From contig CAVYXZ010000008.1 of the NCBI GenBank assembly GCA_963772595.1, positions 1 through 64,000 of the forward strand: a DNA stretch of 64,000 bases. Direction: 5' to 3'. The notes under the pieces are model-generated. The model was not told the DNA's origin. It saw only the letters and a list, made by a program, of their open reading frames with translations, and ran no database searches. Position numbers and translations under genes: made by a program. Below are positions 52,989 through 60,898 of this stretch, one piece after another. This DNA is from CAVYXZ01 sp963772595. Its GTDB lineage: Bacteria; Chloroflexota; Anaerolineae; Aggregatilineales; Phototrophicaceae. The stretch's first letter is position 1. Each line of letters starts with the position of its first letter.

Positions 52989-54281
52989 TCACGCCAAGGG
53001 AGCGATGCTGTAGAAGAGCGTCAGGAAGCGGAAGCCGCCGATATAGAAGCGGTGGTCGGTCTTCAACTGACCGTCTTTCAGGTAGACCTCAATCTCCTCG
53101 CCGAAGGTCGGCAGCTTGAGCGTGGTTAGCGCGCCAGTGTCGTTGTCGATGTCGGAGATATAGTGGCCGGGGAAATGCAGTCCGGTATCGCGCGTGGTCA
53201 GCAGCAGATGCCCGCCGTCGTGATTGTAGGGCAGCAGCGTGGCGGTAAAGTTGCTCTCCGGCAGTGGGAAGCCCACGCTGATATAGCCGATGTCCTCGTA
53301 ACGCAGCACCGTGTAGATGCCGACGTAGATGGCCTCACCGGTGGCTTCGAACATGCGAATCCAGCCGCGCAGAGTCTCGACGTGCGAGTCTGTCTCATAG
53401 TCGATGGTGTCGATGCGGCTGACGATGCCGCGCTGCGCCTCTTCGATGTCGAAGGGCAGGTTGGCCTGGCCGATCTGCTGGGCGATGCTCTGCTTGAACA
53501 GCCGGTAGAAGGGCCGCATGACCGGCTGCCACTGCGGGACGATCACCAGCTTGTAATTGGACGTATGCTCGTAGAAATCGCGGATGCGCGGGTCGATCCG
53601 GGCCGGGTCAAAATATGGGCCGCGCAGATCGTCTATGGTCTCGACCAGGCCGATGCCGTCACGGTTGCGCGCGAAGTGCCCACCGGTCTCCTGCGCCAGA
53701 GTTTGCATGTAATCCGGGCCGATAAAGGCACTGTGCGCTTCGTAGGGCACCACGTAGCGCGCCTCCTCCCAGGGGACGCCTTCAGCGGTCACTTGCAGCG
53801 GCTCGGTGTCGTGGAACAGCAGCGCCAGCAGCAGCCGGTAGCCCAGCACGATCAGGCCGCCCAGTGCGGCGGATGGCATCGGCAGCGCGGTCGCCGCCAG
53901 CAGGCCGAGTCCCAGGCCCAGCAGGACGCCGGTCAGCAGCTTGCGCGGGCCGAAACCCATCAGCCCGATGAACACGCCCATCAGCAGGCCGGTCAGCAGC
54001 GGCGGCAGCACACTGCCCAGGACGGCTCCTATTGCCGCGCCGAAGAGCGTCGAAGAAATCGTGCGGTGCAGCCAGGGCTTGAGCGAGGCCGGGGTGCGGG
54101 TGTAATCCGTAATTGCTTCGACCACCGCCAGATACAGGCCCACCAGCAGCGCCCCGATCCATGCGCCGTCACTGCCCGCGAGGCTCGCGCCGATGATGGC
54201 CCCGGTGATCGCGCCCATGATCGCACCGAAGACCCCGGCCCAGAGCGTGCTGTTGGTTTTGCGTTTGGTCGTCTGGCTCAT
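52989..54281 (-). CDS. Unknown membrane protein with soluble C-terminal domain
   Basis: 430 residues. About five Gly/Ala/Leu-rich helices fill residues 10-160 (SGVFGAIMGAITGAIIG-type repeats of small residues). The C-terminal 270 residues are soluble and contain DDLRGPYFDPARIDPRIRDF followed by YEHTSNYKL, and PLPESNFTATLLPYNHDGG. I do not recognise a named family. It converges on the DUF3592 gene with 19 bp between stops. Confidence 0.6.
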   Translation of the reverse strand: MSQTTKRKTNSTLWAGVFGAIMGAITGAIIGASLAGSDGAWIGALLVGLYLAVVEAITDYTRTPASLKPWLHRTISSTLFGAAIGAVLGSVLPPLLTGLLMGVFIGLMGFGPRKLLTGVLLGLGLGLLAATALPMPSAALGGLIVLGYRLLLALLFHDTEPLQVTAEGVPWEEARYVVPYEAHSAFIGPDYMQTLAQETGGHFARNRDGIGLVETIDDLRGPYFDPARIDPRIRDFYEHTSNYKLVIVPQWQPVMRPFYRLFKQSIAQQIGQANLPFDIEEAQRGIVSRIDTIDYETDSHVETLRGWIRMFEATGEAIYVGIYTVLRYEDIGYISVGFPLPESNFTATLLPYNHDGGHLLLTTRDTGLHFPGHYISDIDNDTGALTTLKLPTFGEEIEVYLKDGQLKTDHRFYIGGFRFLTLFYSIAPLA

Positions 54282-54333
54282 TGTTGAGGGTCCCTGAACT
54301 GTCGGTTCACGAACTCACATCTTCCTGCTGAAA

Positions 54334-54404
54334 GTGCTGAGCAATGAGTGCTGAGTTGAAATCCTCGAACCCTCGGCTCTGATTTTCACTCGGCACTCAG
54401 CACT
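54334..54404. repeat. Inverted repeat between the unknown gene and the nitroreductase gene
   Basis: GTGCTGAGcaatGAGTGCTGAG at 54334-54355 and CACTCGGCACTCAGCAC at 54388-54404 form inverted arms around a short loop; the motif AGTGCTGAG occurs twice on the left. A transcribed hairpin is likely. Confidence 0.5.
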
Positions 54405-54436
54405 GGTGCCTCGCCTACCGAAGGACAATCAGAGAC

Positions 54437-54925
54437 TTAATTGCGCGGCTGAAAGGCCACAATCGGCAGCGAGTTGCGGACAATGCCACTCAGGTCCTCT
54501 GCACTGCTCTTGCTGATGTCCAGGCCCATAGCGCCGCCTAACTCTCTGGCGGCCAGCGGATGCTGCTGGCGATAGGTCAGCAGGACCTGTGCCCCGGCTT
54601 CCGGGCTGAGTGTTTCGGCGTGAACCGCCAGGGTGCGCTGACCCACCTGAATCTGCGTGTCCGGCGCGGCCATCAGATTGCGATACCAGTTGGATTTATA
54701 GCCCCAACCGGAGCCGACATAGTAAGTATCCGTATTCGTGTCATGGCCCGCAACCTCGACCACCGTCTCGCGGGGCTGGCCGCTCTTGCGCCCGACATGA
54801 TGAATCAGCATGAAGCGCCCGCCCAGCAGCCCGCCCAGCCCCAGGTGATACAGCACGATAGGCGCACGAAAGAACCAGCGCTTCAGGCCACTTGGCGGTT
54901 TGTTTACCAGCGTATTTTGAGACAT
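54437..54925 (-). CDS. F420-type deazaflavin-dependent nitroreductase family protein
   Basis: 162 residues. LIHHVGRKSGQPRETVVEV and YYVGSGWGYKSNWYRNLMA are the hallmarks of the Ddn/split-beta-barrel family that uses coenzyme F420 to reduce quinones, nitroaromatics or other acceptors. It starts 18 bp after the TetR gene on the same strand and is very likely controlled by it. Natural substrate unknown. Confidence 0.85.
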   Translation of the reverse strand: MSQNTLVNKPPSGLKRWFFRAPIVLYHLGLGGLLGGRFMLIHHVGRKSGQPRETVVEVAGHDTNTDTYYVGSGWGYKSNWYRNLMAAPDTQIQVGQRTLAVHAETLSPEAGAQVLLTYRQQHPLAARELGGAMGLDISKSSAEDLSGIVRNSLPIVAFQPRN

Positions 54926-54943
54926 CGTTTTGCTCCCTATAAC

Positions 54944-55537
54944 TCACTCTGTTTCGTGACGTTTCAAGCCTTCCAGCAAGAGACTGACGGAGGCCTCAAG
55001 CTGCTCGTTCAGATGAGACTGCTCCGGGGCGATCACCCAGACCAGGAGAACGCCTTCGATCAGGGCAATTAAAGTATCAGCAGTGGTCCGAGGATCGACA
55101 GGCCGCCATTCACCGGAGTCGATGCCCTGGCTGACCAGTTCCTCGATGAGGTCACGATAGCGGCTGATGAAACGGACCAGCAGTGCCTGAAGCGCAGGGT
55201 TGTTCATGGCCTGAGCATAAAACTCCAGCGGCGAAGGAAAGCGGGTCATCATCCCTGCCAGTTCGCTCCCGCCCTGCTGCCCCAGGCGCATGAGCCTGTC
55301 GGTGGCAGAAGCGCTTTCTTCGGCCAGCATCTGGCTCAAGCCGGCGACCTGCATCTCAAAGAACTGCTCGTAGACAGCCAGGATCAGGGCCTCTTTGCTG
55401 GGGAAATGCCAGTAGACCCCGCCCTTGCTCAACCCGGAGGCGCGCACAATATCGTTCATGCTGATCTTGCTCAACCCTTTTTCGCCGAAAAGGTTGAGGG
55501 CGACCTCAAGAATATGCGCTCTGGTGTCCTTGTCCAC
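54944..55537 (-). CDS. TetR-family repressor
   Basis: 197 residues. The N-terminal helix-turn-helix reads ISMNDIVRASGLSKGGVYWH followed by FPSKEALI, typical of TetR. The ligand-binding half (ELAGMMTRFPSPLEFYAQ, IALIEGVLLVWVIAP) resembles the TetR_C group acting with redox enzymes. A perfect palindrome lies 18 bases upstream of its ATG and just downstream of a near-consensus promoter, so it represses itself and the nitroreductase gene. Confidence 0.9.
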   Translation of the reverse strand: MDKDTRAHILEVALNLFGEKGLSKISMNDIVRASGLSKGGVYWHFPSKEALILAVYEQFFEMQVAGLSQMLAEESASATDRLMRLGQQGGSELAGMMTRFPSPLEFYAQAMNNPALQALLVRFISRYRDLIEELVSQGIDSGEWRPVDPRTTADTLIALIEGVLLVWVIAPEQSHLNEQLEASVSLLLEGLKRHETE

Positions 55538-55555
55538 ATATGGCTCCCACGTACA

Positions 55556-55575
55556 GACCGACCGGTTGGTCGGTC
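55556..55575. promoter_or_regulatory. TetR operator
   Basis: GACCGACCggttGGTCGGTC is a perfect 8-4-8 inverted repeat, in the usual size and sequence class of TetR-family operators. It sits between the promoter and the repressor start. Confidence 0.75.
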
Positions 55576-55581
55576 CGACTC

Positions 55582-55609
55582 AGTATACATCAGGACAGAG
55601 CCTTGTCAA
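55582..55609 (-). promoter_or_regulatory. Promoter of the TetR-nitroreductase operon
   Basis: On the minus strand TTGACA (55609-55604), 16 bases, TATACT (55587-55582). Transcription would start near the operator, so bound repressor would block it. Confidence 0.75.
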
Positions 55610-55623
55610 GACGCGGGTAGGGA

Positions 55624-55654
55624 AATAAAAACAGGCCGGTGTGTACCGACCTGT
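55624..55654 (-). terminator. Terminator of ftsH
   Basis: Read on the minus strand: ACAGGTCGGT acac ACCGGCCTGT followed by TTTTTATTT. Ten-base stem with wobble pairing, 24 bases after the ftsH stop. Confidence 0.8.
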
Positions 55655-55677
55655 CCAGTGTTTCTATGGGGTATTGC

Positions 55678-57600
55678 TCAGTCGCCCATCGCCGGTGCGG
55701 TTTCGCTCAGGCCGCCGGCTGTGCTTGAGCCAGACATCAGCGCTTCGAAGCCCTCGCGGTCCAGCGTCTCGCGTTCGATGAGGATTTTCGCCACCTCTTC
55801 CAGCTTGGCCTTGTTTTCTTTCAACAGCTTCATGGCCTGGCTGTAAGCGTTTTCCACGATCCGCTTGACTTCCTTGTCGATCTGCTCGGCGACCTCTTCG
55901 CTGTAATCGCGCTGTTCGCCGATCTCACGGCCCAGGAAGACCGAGGTGTGCCCGCTGCCGAAGGTGCGCGGCCCCAGCACTTCGCTCATGCCGTACTGCG
56001 TCACCATACTGCGCGCCAGGCTGGTGGCCCGTTGCAGATCGCTGTAGGCCCCGGTCGTGAACTGGTTGAAGACCAGCTCTTCCGCCGCGCGGCCACCCAT
56101 CAAGGCGACGATCTGTTCACTGAACTGTTCCAGGCTGACATAGTGACGGTCTTCTTCCGGCAGGGCCATCGTATAGCCGCCCGCACGCCCACGCGGGATG
56201 ATGGTGATCTTGTGCGCCGGGTCGTGCGTTTCCAGGACGTAGAACAGGATGGCGTGCCCGGCCTCGTGATAGGCCGTTGTCAGCTTCTCCTGTTCTGACA
56301 TCACGCGGGTCTTGCGTTCCGGCCCCATGATGACGCGCTCCATACTTTCCTGAAGCTCGCTCATGCCGATGGTTTTCTTATTGCGCCGCGCCGTCAGGAT
56401 AGCCGCCTCGTTGATGAGGTTCTCCAGGTCCGCCCCGGAGAAGCCCGGCGTGATCTTCGCCAGCGATTGCAGATCAGCATCAGGGGCCAGCGGCTTGCCT
56501 TTGGCGTGGACCTTGAGGATCTCCAGCCGTCCGGCGACATCCGGGTTGTCCATCGTGACCTTGCGGTCGAAACGGCCCGGACGCAGCAGCGCAGGGTCCA
56601 GGATGTCAGGGCGGTTGGTGGCGGCGATGATGATGACGTTGGTACCTTGCTCGAAGCCGTCCATCTCGACCAGTATCTGGTTGAGGGTCTGTTCGCGCTC
56701 GTCGTGCCCGCCGCCCAGGCCAGCGCCGCGATGCCGTCCAACTGCGTCGATTTCGTCGATGAAGACGATGGATGGCGCTTCGGCTTTGGCTCGTTCGAAC
56801 AGATCCCGGACGCGGCTTGCGCCGACGCCGACGAACATCTCGACAAATTCGGAGCCGGAAATGCTGAAGAAGGGTACCCCGGCCTCACCGGCCACGGCGC
56901 GCGCCATCAGCGTCTTACCGGTCCCAGGCGGGCCGATCATCAGCACGCCCTTGGGGATACGCGCGCCCAGGCGGATAAACTTCTCTGGCTCCTTAAGGAA
57001 CTCGACAATCTCGGCCAGTTCCTCTTTGGCCTCCTCTGCCCCGGCCACATCGGTAAACGTGACCTGTGGACGCTCCATATCGCGGGTGACACGCGCCCGG
57101 CTTCGGCCAAAACTCATGGCTTGATCCTGGCCGCTGCGCACCGAGCGCATCATACGCCACAGCAGCCAGATGATAATCAAGGTGGGCACGACGGCAATCA
57201 GCAGTTGGAAAAGCAGCCCGCTGGTGTTATCGCCCTGCTGTTCCGAATACTGGATAGTCTGAATATCCGTATCAGTGACGCCAAAGGTGCGCAAGCTGTC
57301 GAAGAGGTTAGTCTCGCGCTCTTTGTAGTACATGGCACTACGGCCACCGCGAAACTGCACAAAGACATCCTGGCCGCCCCGCACCGTAATGGCTTCGACA
57401 TTGCCGCGCTGCACTTCCTGCGCGAGCCGGTTGAGCGTGATGCGGTCGCTGCTCTGGAAACTCCCGGAACTACTGAAAGTCACAACAAACAACAACAGCG
57501 CCACGATGCCAATAGCAATCCACAAGCGCTGAGCGTTTCGATTCGCAAAGGGCGAATTGTTGTTGTTATTGTTGTTATCGGGAGGTGGTCGATTATTCAC
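55678..57600 (-). CDS. ftsH: ATP-dependent zinc metalloprotease FtsH
   Basis: 640 residues from GTG 57600 (VNNRPPP), chosen because CGGAG lies eight bases upstream; the longer frame to 57660 has no such site. Two helices (about 25-45 and 130-150) flank a short periplasmic part. The AAA domain has GPPGTGKT (223-230), FIDEIDAVGRHRG and the SRH region ATNRPDILDPALLRPGRFD; the protease domain has HEAGH (445-449). It degrades membrane and unstable cytoplasmic proteins as a hexamer. A run of seven Asn follows the N-terminus, from a trinucleotide repeat near 57555. Confidence 0.95.
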   Translation of the reverse strand: MNNRPPPDNNNNNNNSPFANRNAQRLWIAIGIVALLLFVVTFSSSGSFQSSDRITLNRLAQEVQRGNVEAITVRGGQDVFVQFRGGRSAMYYKERETNLFDSLRTFGVTDTDIQTIQYSEQQGDNTSGLLFQLLIAVVPTLIIIWLLWRMMRSVRSGQDQAMSFGRSRARVTRDMERPQVTFTDVAGAEEAKEELAEIVEFLKEPEKFIRLGARIPKGVLMIGPPGTGKTLMARAVAGEAGVPFFSISGSEFVEMFVGVGASRVRDLFERAKAEAPSIVFIDEIDAVGRHRGAGLGGGHDEREQTLNQILVEMDGFEQGTNVIIIAATNRPDILDPALLRPGRFDRKVTMDNPDVAGRLEILKVHAKGKPLAPDADLQSLAKITPGFSGADLENLINEAAILTARRNKKTIGMSELQESMERVIMGPERKTRVMSEQEKLTTAYHEAGHAILFYVLETHDPAHKITIIPRGRAGGYTMALPEEDRHYVSLEQFSEQIVALMGGRAAEELVFNQFTTGAYSDLQRATSLARSMVTQYGMSEVLGPRTFGSGHTSVFLGREIGEQRDYSEEVAEQIDKEVKRIVENAYSQAMKLLKENKAKLEEVAKILIERETLDREGFEALMSGSSTAGGLSETAPAMGD

Positions 57601-57755
57601 AGGCTTTTCTCCGATAAGACGAACGGTTTTAATAATAATAATTGATTGCAAGGAGGTCAAATAAGAATTATGATAAAGTAAATGTCCCTATCAGCACTTC
57701 GACCCGCTTGGAAACGAGCGGTCAATTACCCTGCACCGAATCAAGGTGAACTTGA

Positions 57756-57784
57756 TTATTGCAAAAAAAGCGTAATGATACAAT
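57756..57784 (+). promoter_or_regulatory. Promoter candidate for the FHA-sigma-trxB unit
   Basis: TTATTG at 57756-57761 and TACAAT at 57779-57784, 17 bases apart. Transcription would start about 25 bases before GTG 57817, which supports that start. Confidence 0.5.
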
Positions 57785-57816
57785 GGTATTCGAGTTTAGT
57801 TGGGGAGAGTCGGAAC

Positions 57817-58317
57817 GTGATAGTGTGTCCAGAATGCAGTCGTGAGAACCAGGACGGCGCGAAAATCTGTGCTTTCTGCGGCAGTGCGCTGACCAAAGAA
57901 GGGATAGCGACGCGCGCTCTGGAGGACACGGATTATGAAGAAGGTCGTCCCCAATGGGGCACCGCGCGCTTTAACCAGCGGATGCGCCTGATCCTCCACG
58001 AGCGTGATTCCAAAGATCAACACGTCTTCTATTTTGATGAGATCGAAGAACTGGTCCTGGGGCGTTTGGACCCCGATACCGGTGAATCGCCGGATGTCGA
58101 TCTCTCGGTCTACGATGCGGCAGACAAGGGCGTCTCGCGCCGCCATGCCAGTATCGTTCGCCGGGATCATCACCTGCGCATCATCGACAACGATACGCCG
58201 AATGGGACCTTTCTCAACGGGCAGCGTCTGGTGGCGAACCAGCCCCGCATCTTGCGCGACGGAGACGAGCTGCGGCTGGGACACCTGGTCCTGCGGATTA
58301 GCTTTGACCGTGTCTGA
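57817..58317 (+). CDS. Zinc-ribbon and FHA-domain protein
   Basis: 166 residues. CPECSRENQDGAKICAFCG is an N-terminal zinc ribbon. The C-terminal FHA domain has LVLGRLDPDTGES, KGVSRRHASIVRR and NDTPNGTFLNGQRL, the phosphothreonine-binding loops. GTG 57817 (VIVCPECS) has GGGAGAG upstream; the upstream frame to 57682 would add 45 unlikely residues and include the promoter. FHA proteins of this sort read Ser/Thr kinase signals. It is followed 7 bp later by the sigma factor gene. Confidence 0.8.
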   Translation: MIVCPECSRENQDGAKICAFCGSALTKEGIATRALEDTDYEEGRPQWGTARFNQRMRLILHERDSKDQHVFYFDEIEELVLGRLDPDTGESPDVDLSVYDAADKGVSRRHASIVRRDHHLRIIDNDTPNGTFLNGQRLVANQPRILRDGDELRLGHLVLRISFDRV

Positions 58318-58324
58318 GAGTATC

Positions 58325-59002
58325 ATGCCACAGCCTTGCAGTGACCTCCCCGCCACGCTAGAGCGCAGCAATGAAAATTGGCTGGCCGTGCTGGCCGAAG
58401 AAGGCCCGGAGCAAGACTGTGCGTTGGAAGACCTGCGCCAGCGGCTCCAGCGCAGTATTTACTATTACCTCAGCCGTGAGCGCAGCGACCTGAGCCAATA
58501 CAGCCAGCAGGACCTGACCCAGATGGCGAATGATCTGGCGCAGGATGCCGTGCTGCGTGTGCTGGAAAACCTGGAAAGCTTCCGGGGGGACAGCCGCTTC
58601 ACGACCTGGGCCACCAAGATTGCCGTGCGTGTCGCCATCAGCGATCTGCGCCGGGCACGCTATAAGGATTTCCGGCTGGACGACCTGACGGCGGACGGGG
58701 AACTGCTGCCGGGGATTTTCAACCTGGACAGCGGCTCGCCCAACCCGGAACATGCTGCCGAACAGGCCGATGTCTCCGCTATGCTGCGCCAGGCCTTCCA
58801 GGAAGCGCTGACCGAGCGGCAGCATCAGGCGCTGGAAGCTGTCGTGCTGCGTGGGGTGCCGCTGGATGTGGTGGCGGACCGCATGAACACCAACCGCAAC
58901 GCGCTGTACAAGCTTCTGCATGATGCCCGGCTCAAACTGCGGACCTATCTCGAAGCGCAGGGACTGTCGGTCGATTACATGCTCGATCTATTCGAAAATT
59001 AA
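58325..59002 (+). CDS. RNA polymerase sigma factor, ECF type
   Basis: 225 residues. Region 2 includes DLAQDAVLRVLENLESFRGD and FTTWATKIAVRVAISDLRRA; region 4 includes ALTERQHQALEAVVLRGVPL and VADRMNTNRNALYKLLHDA, a helix-turn-helix for -35 binding. A linker of about 50 residues joins them. ATG 58325; a GTG at 58310 overlapping the FHA stop is possible. The anti-sigma-like gene follows. Confidence 0.85.
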   Translation: MPQPCSDLPATLERSNENWLAVLAEEGPEQDCALEDLRQRLQRSIYYYLSRERSDLSQYSQQDLTQMANDLAQDAVLRVLENLESFRGDSRFTTWATKIAVRVAISDLRRARYKDFRLDDLTADGELLPGIFNLDSGSPNPEHAAEQADVSAMLRQAFQEALTERQHQALEAVVLRGVPLDVVADRMNTNRNALYKLLHDARLKLRTYLEAQGLSVDYMLDLFEN

Positions 59003-59070
59003 CGAGTAAGATTGCGGCAGACTGAGCCGTCAATATAGAGCGATGCACAGGGTGTGGAGTGCGCAGAGGC

Positions 59071-59337
59071 ATGGTATCCAAAGAGCTAAAGAAACTCCTT
59101 GACTGTCTGAACACCGTTTCAAACGATGGCGAAGACGATTGTGATTGTGGTCACGCCAATATCAACTTTGAGTGCCTGGCGGAGATGGCGGTGGATGGGG
59201 TAGATATTCACAGTATCCTGCCGGACGTTGCCACGCATATTGAGCACTGCGCTGACTGCCGGGAAGAATACGAAGCTCTTGTCTCCATCCTGGTCGCAGA
59301 GCGTGAAGAATCGCATTCCCTAATCATTCGAAGGTAG
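59071..59337 (+). CDS. Zinc-binding anti-sigma factor-like protein
   Basis: 88 residues. HIEHCADCREEYEAL near the C-terminus is the His-x3-Cys-x2-Cys motif of ZAS anti-sigma factors such as RsrA and ChrR; a second Cys group (CDCGHANINFECL) lies before it. Thiol oxidation releases zinc and sigma in characterised members. ATG 59071 has GCAGAGG upstream. It lies between the sigma gene and trxB. Confidence 0.75.
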   Translation: MVSKELKKLLDCLNTVSNDGEDDCDCGHANINFECLAEMAVDGVDIHSILPDVATHIEHCADCREEYEALVSILVAEREESHSLIIRR

Positions 59338-59345
59338 CAGAACAT

Positions 59346-60329
59346 ATGGAACTCACACGAACACGGGTCGTCGTTATCGGTTCAGGCCCGGCAGGCTTGA
59401 CCGCTGCGTTGTATACATCGCGCGCACAGTTGGACACCTATATCATTACCGGCCTCCAGTTGGGCGGCCAGATCTCGACGACTGACGAGGTCGAGAATTA
59501 TCCTGGTTTCCCGGAGGGCACGACCGGCCCCGAACTGGTGGAAGCCATGCGTGCCCAGGCCGAGAAATTCGGCACGCAATACGTCTACGATATCGTGACA
59601 TCGGTCGATTTTGAGCATGGCTCGCCCTTCCGCGTCGAAACCTCCAGCAGCGGGGCCTTTCTGGCCGATGCCGTCATCGTGACCATCGGCGCGAATCCGC
59701 GCAAGCTGGGCGTCCCCGGCGAGGACGAATATGTCGGGCATGGCGTGAGCTACTGCGCTACCTGCGACGGCTTCTTCTTCCGGGGCAAGGATATTGTCGT
59801 GGTAGGCGGCGGCGATTCAGCCGTGCAGGAAGCCCTCTTCCTGACTAAGTTCGGGCGCACGGTCAACATCATCCACCGGCGCGACGAACTGCGGGCGGGG
59901 GCGGCCCTGCAAACGCGGGCCTTCGCCAACGAGAAGATCAGCTTCACCTGGGACTCAGTGGTTGACGAGATCAAAGCGGGTGAGCAGGGGTCGGTGCAGA
60001 CGATTGTGACGCGCAATCTCAAGACCGGCGAAATCCACGAACAGCAGGCCGACGGCGTGTTCATCTTCATCGGCTACGAGCCGAACAGCGACGTCTTTAA
60101 GGGGCAGCTTGCGACTGACGAATCCGGCTATGTGCTGGTCGATCAACGGCACCGCACTAACGTCGAAGGCGTCTTTGCAGCAGGCGAGATCCACGACCAG
60201 ATCTTCCGGCAGGCGATCACGGCGGCGGGCGATGGCTGCGCGGCGGCTCTGATGACCATCGAATGGCTCGATGAGCGCGAGAGCGAGCTTCAGCCGCTGG
60301 ATGAGGCGGTCCCGCTTCCGGCGGAATAA
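59346..60329 (+). CDS. trxB: Thioredoxin-disulfide reductase
   Basis: 327 residues. FAD site IGSGPAGLTAALYTSRAQL, NADPH site VVVGGGDSAVQEALFLTKF, redox-active CATC at 137-140 and the C-terminal FAD motif VFAAGEIHDQIFRQAITAAG with GDGC. The usual AAGD is AAGE here. It keeps thioredoxin reduced in the cytoplasm. Nine bases after the anti-sigma stop, so co-transcribed. Confidence 0.93.
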   Translation: MELTRTRVVVIGSGPAGLTAALYTSRAQLDTYIITGLQLGGQISTTDEVENYPGFPEGTTGPELVEAMRAQAEKFGTQYVYDIVTSVDFEHGSPFRVETSSSGAFLADAVIVTIGANPRKLGVPGEDEYVGHGVSYCATCDGFFFRGKDIVVVGGGDSAVQEALFLTKFGRTVNIIHRRDELRAGAALQTRAFANEKISFTWDSVVDEIKAGEQGSVQTIVTRNLKTGEIHEQQADGVFIFIGYEPNSDVFKGQLATDESGYVLVDQRHRTNVEGVFAAGEIHDQIFRQAITAAGDGCAAALMTIEWLDERESELQPLDEAVPLPAE

Positions 60330-60352
60330 GCAAAACATCACCACAAATCCAA

Positions 60353-60379
60353 GGCGGATCCAAACGGATCCGCCCTTTT
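60353..60379 (+). terminator. Terminator after trxB
   Basis: GGCGGATCC aaac GGATCCGCC followed by CTTTT: nine-base perfect GC-rich stem, 24 bases after the trxB stop. Confidence 0.8.
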
Positions 60380-60390
60380 GATTCCATATT

Positions 60391-60457
60391 GGGCACGACA
60401 TGTCGTGCCCCTACGCCAATATAGGTTTGAACCGTAGTGGCACAGCCCGCTGTGCCC
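60391..60457. repeat. Two palindromic repeats in the trxB-yccF gap
   Basis: GGGCACGACATGTCGTGCCC (60391-60410) is a perfect 20-base palindrome. TGGCACAGCccGCTGTGCCC (about 60438-60457) is a second inverted repeat with similar ends. A related, diverged copy lies at 15041. Confidence 0.65.
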
Positions 60458-60476
60458 GCCGTATATCGGGTGGATT

Positions 60477-60887
60477 CTAGCGCCGCTGCAAGGACATAAC
60501 CGTCGGCGTGAGATCAAACATGAGGAAGGCGAAGGGCAGGCCGATGATACTCGCCGTGAGCAGATAGGCCACCTCGACCCAGATAGCCGTCAGCCACCAG
60601 CCGATCAGCACGAAATAGATCGCGCGCAGGACGAAGGGGCGCTGCGCTCTGCGGCCAAGGGTGACGCTGCCCGTGCCGCTGACGCTCAATTCCTGGCTGG
60701 GGGCGCGCAGGGCGATGATCTGCGGCAGACGGTTGAACATGGGGATGGCGACCGGAATGCCGATAATCGTCAGCATCACGATATAGGCAGCGACGATCCA
60801 GATTTGCCCTAACCACCAGCCGATGAAGGCGAACCACAAAATCTGAATCAGACAGCCCGGACTGGTATTGACTCGGACGGAGGACAA
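60477..60887 (-). CDS. YccF-family small membrane protein
   Basis: 136 residues containing two similar YccF-like units: ILWFAFIGWWLGQIWIVAAY then LTIIGIPVAIPMFN, and YFVLIGWWLTAIWVEVAYLL then SIIGLPFAFLMFD. YccF itself has this tandem layout. Function is unknown. The start is TTG at 60887, with AAAGGAG eight bases upstream. Last gene of the trpS operon, 11 bp after the Gfo/Idh/MocA gene. Confidence 0.75.
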   Translation of the reverse strand: MSSVRVNTSPGCLIQILWFAFIGWWLGQIWIVAAYIVMLTIIGIPVAIPMFNRLPQIIALRAPSQELSVSGTGSVTLGRRAQRPFVLRAIYFVLIGWWLTAIWVEVAYLLTASIIGLPFAFLMFDLTPTVMSLQRR

Positions 60888-60898
60888 AGCCGACTCCT

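Noticed and set aside
56467..57645. 392-residue open frame antisense to ftsH
   Set aside because: Antisense of conserved FtsH motifs; no start signals or family features.
57651..57681. AAGGAGG followed by ATGATAAAGTAA as a leader peptide gene
   Set aside because: The three-codon frame lies upstream of the likely promoter at 57756, so it would not be in the FHA transcript; it is more likely chance complementarity at the ftsH 5' end.
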